The notes under the pieces were generated by a model. That model did no database searches and had not been told where the DNA came from. It saw nothing but the letters and a program-made list of their open reading frames with translations. From positions 1-24,342 of the forward strand of contig JAHFOM010000004.1 in NCBI GenBank assembly GCA_023261685.1: a stretch of 24,342 bases of DNA, in the 5' to 3' direction. A program made the position numbers and the translations under genes. This document shows positions 21,953 to 24,342 of the stretch, in pieces; the stretch's first letter is position 1; every line of letters starts with the position of its first letter. This DNA comes from Candidatus Moraniibacteriota bacterium (GTDB lineage: Bacteria; Patescibacteriota; Minisyncoccia; Moranbacterales; UBA1568).

Positions 21953-22897
21953 TCACCTCATTGCCAATGCATACCAGACAGAGAGGTTCCTGAAAATATT
22001 CCGGGGAGATACGTCGCACACACCGGCAAGCGCGGCACGGTCGTCGGCAGTCAGCCTCAAGCGATCCGGATCCTGTTGCTCCATCTTATAATACATCATC
22101 GCGGACGGATCATCCACGTGCCCGATACCGAGCGCATGCCCGAGCTCGTGAGCCAACACCAGTCGCAGATGTGCCCGGTCATCAAATTGATAGATAGTAA
22201 TCATCGTACTGACGTATTCGCCCTGATCGAAGTCCTGCGGCTCCCCATAACGCCTGACATAGTCCTCCACCTTGGTATTGTACTGATCAACGACACGCAC
22301 CTGCTCCTTGGAAAACCGGTTGACCGTATCCGCCAACGTATTCACAACACGACGCTTGGTCTCAAGATTTTTTTCCAGTTTTTTGATAGTCATTGACTCG
22401 GACTGCAGTTGTTCATACTCTTCAGCAGGCGCGCCACCTTTTGTATTCCAATAGGCTACTTCCGCATTATACTCCGCCAGACGCTTCTGGAAAGCAGCCA
22501 GCAGAGCCTCATATTCCTTGAGCGTCTTCTGATAGAGTTCGACCGACGCGGCATTTTTTTCTGTCAACGCGCCTTGCTTGATCTTGGTCTCGCCCAAAGA
22601 CTGCTCAAGCTCCTGACCCGCCAGTGTCTGCAGTTGTCTCTCATCAAAAATGAGGCTCACTTTGAAGGGTGCGTCAGACTCATACACAAACAGCTCTTTC
22701 CCAAGGGCTTGTTCCCATACCTGTTCCGCTGTCACTATTTCTTGGCGGAATGCTTCTTCCGTAATGCCGAAGCGCCCATCGAATGATCCGATGGAATAGC
22801 GAAGCGGTACCTCGCACGGAAGCAAGAACCTGTTCCACGCAAATACCAGCGAGCCGGAAAGAAAAATTATAATCAGCCAGACAAGTGACTTCCTCAT
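21953..22897 (-). CDS. Secreted or membrane-anchored metzincin metalloprotease with coiled-coil insertion
   Basis: A 314-aa zinc protease. An N-terminal signal anchor or signal peptide (4-20) is followed by a strand-rich segment. The catalytic motif is HELGHALGIGH (H250, E251, H254, H260) with the Met-turn SAMMY at 266-269, as in matrixin-like (M10) metzincins. Residues about 90-215 form long helices with heptad-like spacing (LTEKNAASVELYQKTLKEYE and on), apparently inserted between two strands of the catalytic fold, SLIFDERQ and YVSTMITIYQF. No propeptide cysteine-switch motif is visible. The ATG overlaps the epimerase stop by 4 bases. It probably cleaves surface or environmental proteins; the substrate is unknown. 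Confidence 0.85.
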   Translation of the reverse strand: MRKSLVWLIIIFLSGSLVFAWNRFLLPCEVPLRYSIGSFDGRFGITEEAFRQEIVTAEQVWEQALGKELFVYESDAPFKVSLIFDERQLQTLAGQELEQSLGETKIKQGALTEKNAASVELYQKTLKEYEALLAAFQKRLAEYNAEVAYWNTKGGAPAEEYEQLQSESMTIKKLEKNLETKRRVVNTLADTVNRFSKEQVRVVDQYNTKVEDYVRRYGEPQDFDQGEYVSTMITIYQFDDRAHLRLVLAHELGHALGIGHVDDPSAMMYYKMEQQDPDRLRLTADDRAALAGVCDVSPRNIFRNLSVWYALAMR

Positions 22898-23850
22898 ATC
22901 TTATAATACCCTCTATACCAATCAACGAAATTTTTGATGCCCTGATCGATGCGCGTCGTCGGCTTCCAGCCGAGCGTGCGAAGTTTTCTGATATCGGCTA
23001 CCGTGGCAATCACGTCGCCATCCGGCAAAGGCATCATTTTTTTCTTTGCTTTCTTCCCTATATTTTTTTCTATTTCTTCGATGAATTCTAGCAGCGTGTT
23101 TTCGCGATCGCCGCCGATATTCATAATGGCATATGGCAAATCAGCGTCCAGTGCGGTGATCGTTCCGGAAACGATGTCATCTATGTACGTGAAGTTGCGC
23201 GACATTTTTCCGTAATTATTCACTTCTATCGGCTTTCCGGAAAAAATATTTTTGGTAAAAAGGAACAGCGCCATATCCGGACGCCCCCACGGACCGTACA
23301 CCGTAAAAAACCGCAGTCCAGTCGTCGGCAACTTGTAAGTATAGCTGTAGACGTGCGCCAAAAGCTCATCTGCTTTTTTGGTCGCGGCGTACGGTGAAAT
23401 AGGCGTATCCACAGGATCAGTTTCAGTAAACGGTATTTTTTTATTATTACCATATACAGATGAAGAAGAGGCGTACACAAAATTTTTGATGTTATGCTTC
23501 ACTGCCAGATCCAGCAAATTTACCGTGCCCGTAATATTTATATCGGCATACAGCGTTGGATTTTCCAATGAATTACGTACGCCGGCCATCGCCGCCAGAT
23601 GGAGGACTTTTTCCGGCTTTTCTTTTTTGAACACTTTTTCCAGAAACTTGGTGTCAGGGATGTCGCCCGTGTACAGTTTGTAAGCATCCTTCTTCCCTTT
23701 AGGTAGAGTTTTGATACGATCGTGCTTCAACTGCGGATCATAATAATCGTTGAAGTTATCGATCAAAACGACGCTATCGCCGCGCTCGATCAATGTTTTC
23801 GCCGTGGCAGATCCGATAAACCCCGCTCCGCCCGTAATGAGAATTTTCAT
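22894..23850 (-). CDS. NAD-dependent sugar-nucleotide epimerase (UDP-glucuronate 4-epimerase-like)
   Basis: A 318-aa extended short-chain dehydrogenase/reductase. The Rossmann motif is GGAGFIG (7-13), and the catalytic residues are S129/S130 region, Y154 and K158 (YAATK). DNFNDYYDPQLK near residues 31-42 and RFFTVYGPWGRPDMA at 180-194 are typical of UDP-glucuronate 4-epimerases, which make UDP-galacturonate for surface polysaccharides. A UDP-glucose 4-epimerase activity cannot be excluded. Its start overlaps the glycosyltransferase stop by 4 bases and its stop overlaps the metzincin start by 4 bases (ATGA in both cases), so the three genes are translated together. Confidence 0.92.
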   Translation of the reverse strand: MKILITGGAGFIGSATAKTLIERGDSVVLIDNFNDYYDPQLKHDRIKTLPKGKKDAYKLYTGDIPDTKFLEKVFKKEKPEKVLHLAAMAGVRNSLENPTLYADINITGTVNLLDLAVKHNIKNFVYASSSSVYGNNKKIPFTETDPVDTPISPYAATKKADELLAHVYSYTYKLPTTGLRFFTVYGPWGRPDMALFLFTKNIFSGKPIEVNNYGKMSRNFTYIDDIVSGTITALDADLPYAIMNIGGDRENTLLEFIEEIEKNIGKKAKKKMMPLPDGDVIATVADIRKLRTLGWKPTTRIDQGIKNFVDWYRGYYKI

Positions 23851-24342
23851 ACGATTTTGCTCCTTAGATAATTATAGTACTCAGCGTCGTCAGCATTGGC
23901 AGTAGTATAGCGCGTGAGAATGGATGCTCTCGCTTTGTCGCCTATCCGTTTCCTCAAGTGAGCGTCGGCAATCAGTGCACCGATCTTTTCTGCCCACTCT
24001 TCGGTGGTACTCGCCGTATACCCATCCACACCTTCCGTAATGGCTTCCCGAAACGTGCCCGTAGCGGAGGCGACCGTCGGCACGCCGAACAATCCCGCTT
24101 CGAACCATTTCAGCTCTGATTTGGCCTCACAGAAGGGATTACCGATCTCGAGCGGTGCCAGATTGATATCGAGCGTCGCCACCGTAGCAAAATACTCCGC
24201 GCGCGGCATAAAAGGAAGCTGCTCCACGCGGTCGCTAAATCGCTGCAAAGCGTTATCGGTATCGAGCGGTCCGACTAGCACCAGCCGCATCTCTGGATAC
24301 GCCTCCAGTACTTTCAAGAGCGCATCCGTAATCGTGGCGAAA
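23847..24342 (-). CDS. Glycosyltransferase family 4-like protein, partial (N-terminus outside window)
   Basis: This is the last 164 residues of a GT-B fold glycosyltransferase; the frame is open to the window edge, so its start is not seen. The fragment begins FATITDALLKVLEAYPEM and shows the C-terminal nucleotide-sugar-binding half: LVLVGPLD, then the loop NPFCEAKSELKWFEAGLFGVPTVAS, which holds the E-x7-E-like donor-binding pattern, and GVDGYTAST. It probably transfers a sugar to a surface glycan or glycolipid. A TTG at 24317 could serve as a start but would cut the domain, so I treat it as internal. It is the first visible gene of the surface operon. Confidence 0.85.
   Translation of the reverse strand, partial: FATITDALLKVLEAYPEMRLVLVGPLDTDNALQRFSDRVEQLPFMPRAEYFATVATLDINLAPLEIGNPFCEAKSELKWFEAGLFGVPTVASATGTFREAITEGVDGYTASTTEEWAEKIGALIADAHLRKRIGDKARASILTRYTTANADDAEYYNYLRSKIV

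Noticed and set aside
23847..24317. TTG at 24317 as the start of the glycosyltransferase
   Set aside because: The frame continues upstream with family-like sequence to the window edge, so the gene is truncated by the window rather than starting here.
1..24342. Genetic code with UGA read as glycine (Gracilibacteria type)
   Set aside because: TGA ends several genes at the expected family length, including tsaC, the HlyD-like gene, the epimerase and the glycosyltransferase.

Overview
This window is chromosomal DNA from a bacterium with small, tightly packed genes, most likely a Candidate Phyla Radiation (Patescibacteria) member of the Parcubacteria/Moranbacteria type. That placement is inferred from gene content and style: short intergenic gaps, near-leaderless promoters, short tandem repeats between and inside genes, and an unfamiliar lineage-style membrane protein. 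TGA is used as an ordinary stop (for example tsaC, the epimerase and the HlyD-like gene), which argues against the UGA-recoding Gracilibacteria/Absconditabacteria. I see no tRNA, rRNA, CRISPR array, transposase or phage gene. Almost everything lies on the minus strand; the one plus-strand protein gene is a class A penicillin-binding protein.

Layout from left to right. 1-4179 is a translation block: pheT (cut by the window edge), pheS, tsaC, tyrS and a small SHOCT-like protein. 4269-6897 is secF and secD; the SecD ectodomain carries an inserted parvulin-like domain and a calcium-loop-like insert. 7030-9969 holds two NUDIX-type proteins around an ABC-F ATPase. 10054-12063 is the plus-strand penicillin-binding protein, diverging from the second NUDIX gene across interleaved promoters. 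12075-16324 is a MacAB-like exporter: membrane fusion protein, ATPase and two FtsX-type permeases in one operon. 16342-18574 holds an RNase H-like protein and RecJ. 18784-20552 holds a receiver-domain protein without its phospho-acceptor Asp, and DnaJ. 20829-24342 is a surface block: a glycosyltransferase (cut by the edge), a UDP-glucuronate-epimerase-like SDR, a secreted metzincin and an unknown multi-pass membrane protein, the first three joined by 4-base ATGA overlaps.

The most unusual feature is a pair of about 150-base intergenic elements (18603-18756 and 20589-20739), upstream of recJ and dnaJ. They share a conserved 25-base hairpin region and a conserved asymmetric bulge, inside helices whose sequences differ completely yet pair in both copies. 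They look like two members of one structured RNA family. All ten polarity-informative non-Watson-Crick pairs are G.U on the plus strand and would be A.C on the minus strand, so the functional strand appears to be opposite to the surrounding genes.

Other points are the permuted-looking parvulin insert in SecD, a 7-bp tandem repeat in frame inside pheS, a 30-bp REP-like duplication in frame inside the ABC-F gene, and a CIRCE-like operator upstream of dnaJ. No stretch longer than 300 bases lacks a gene; the two largest gaps hold the structured elements.
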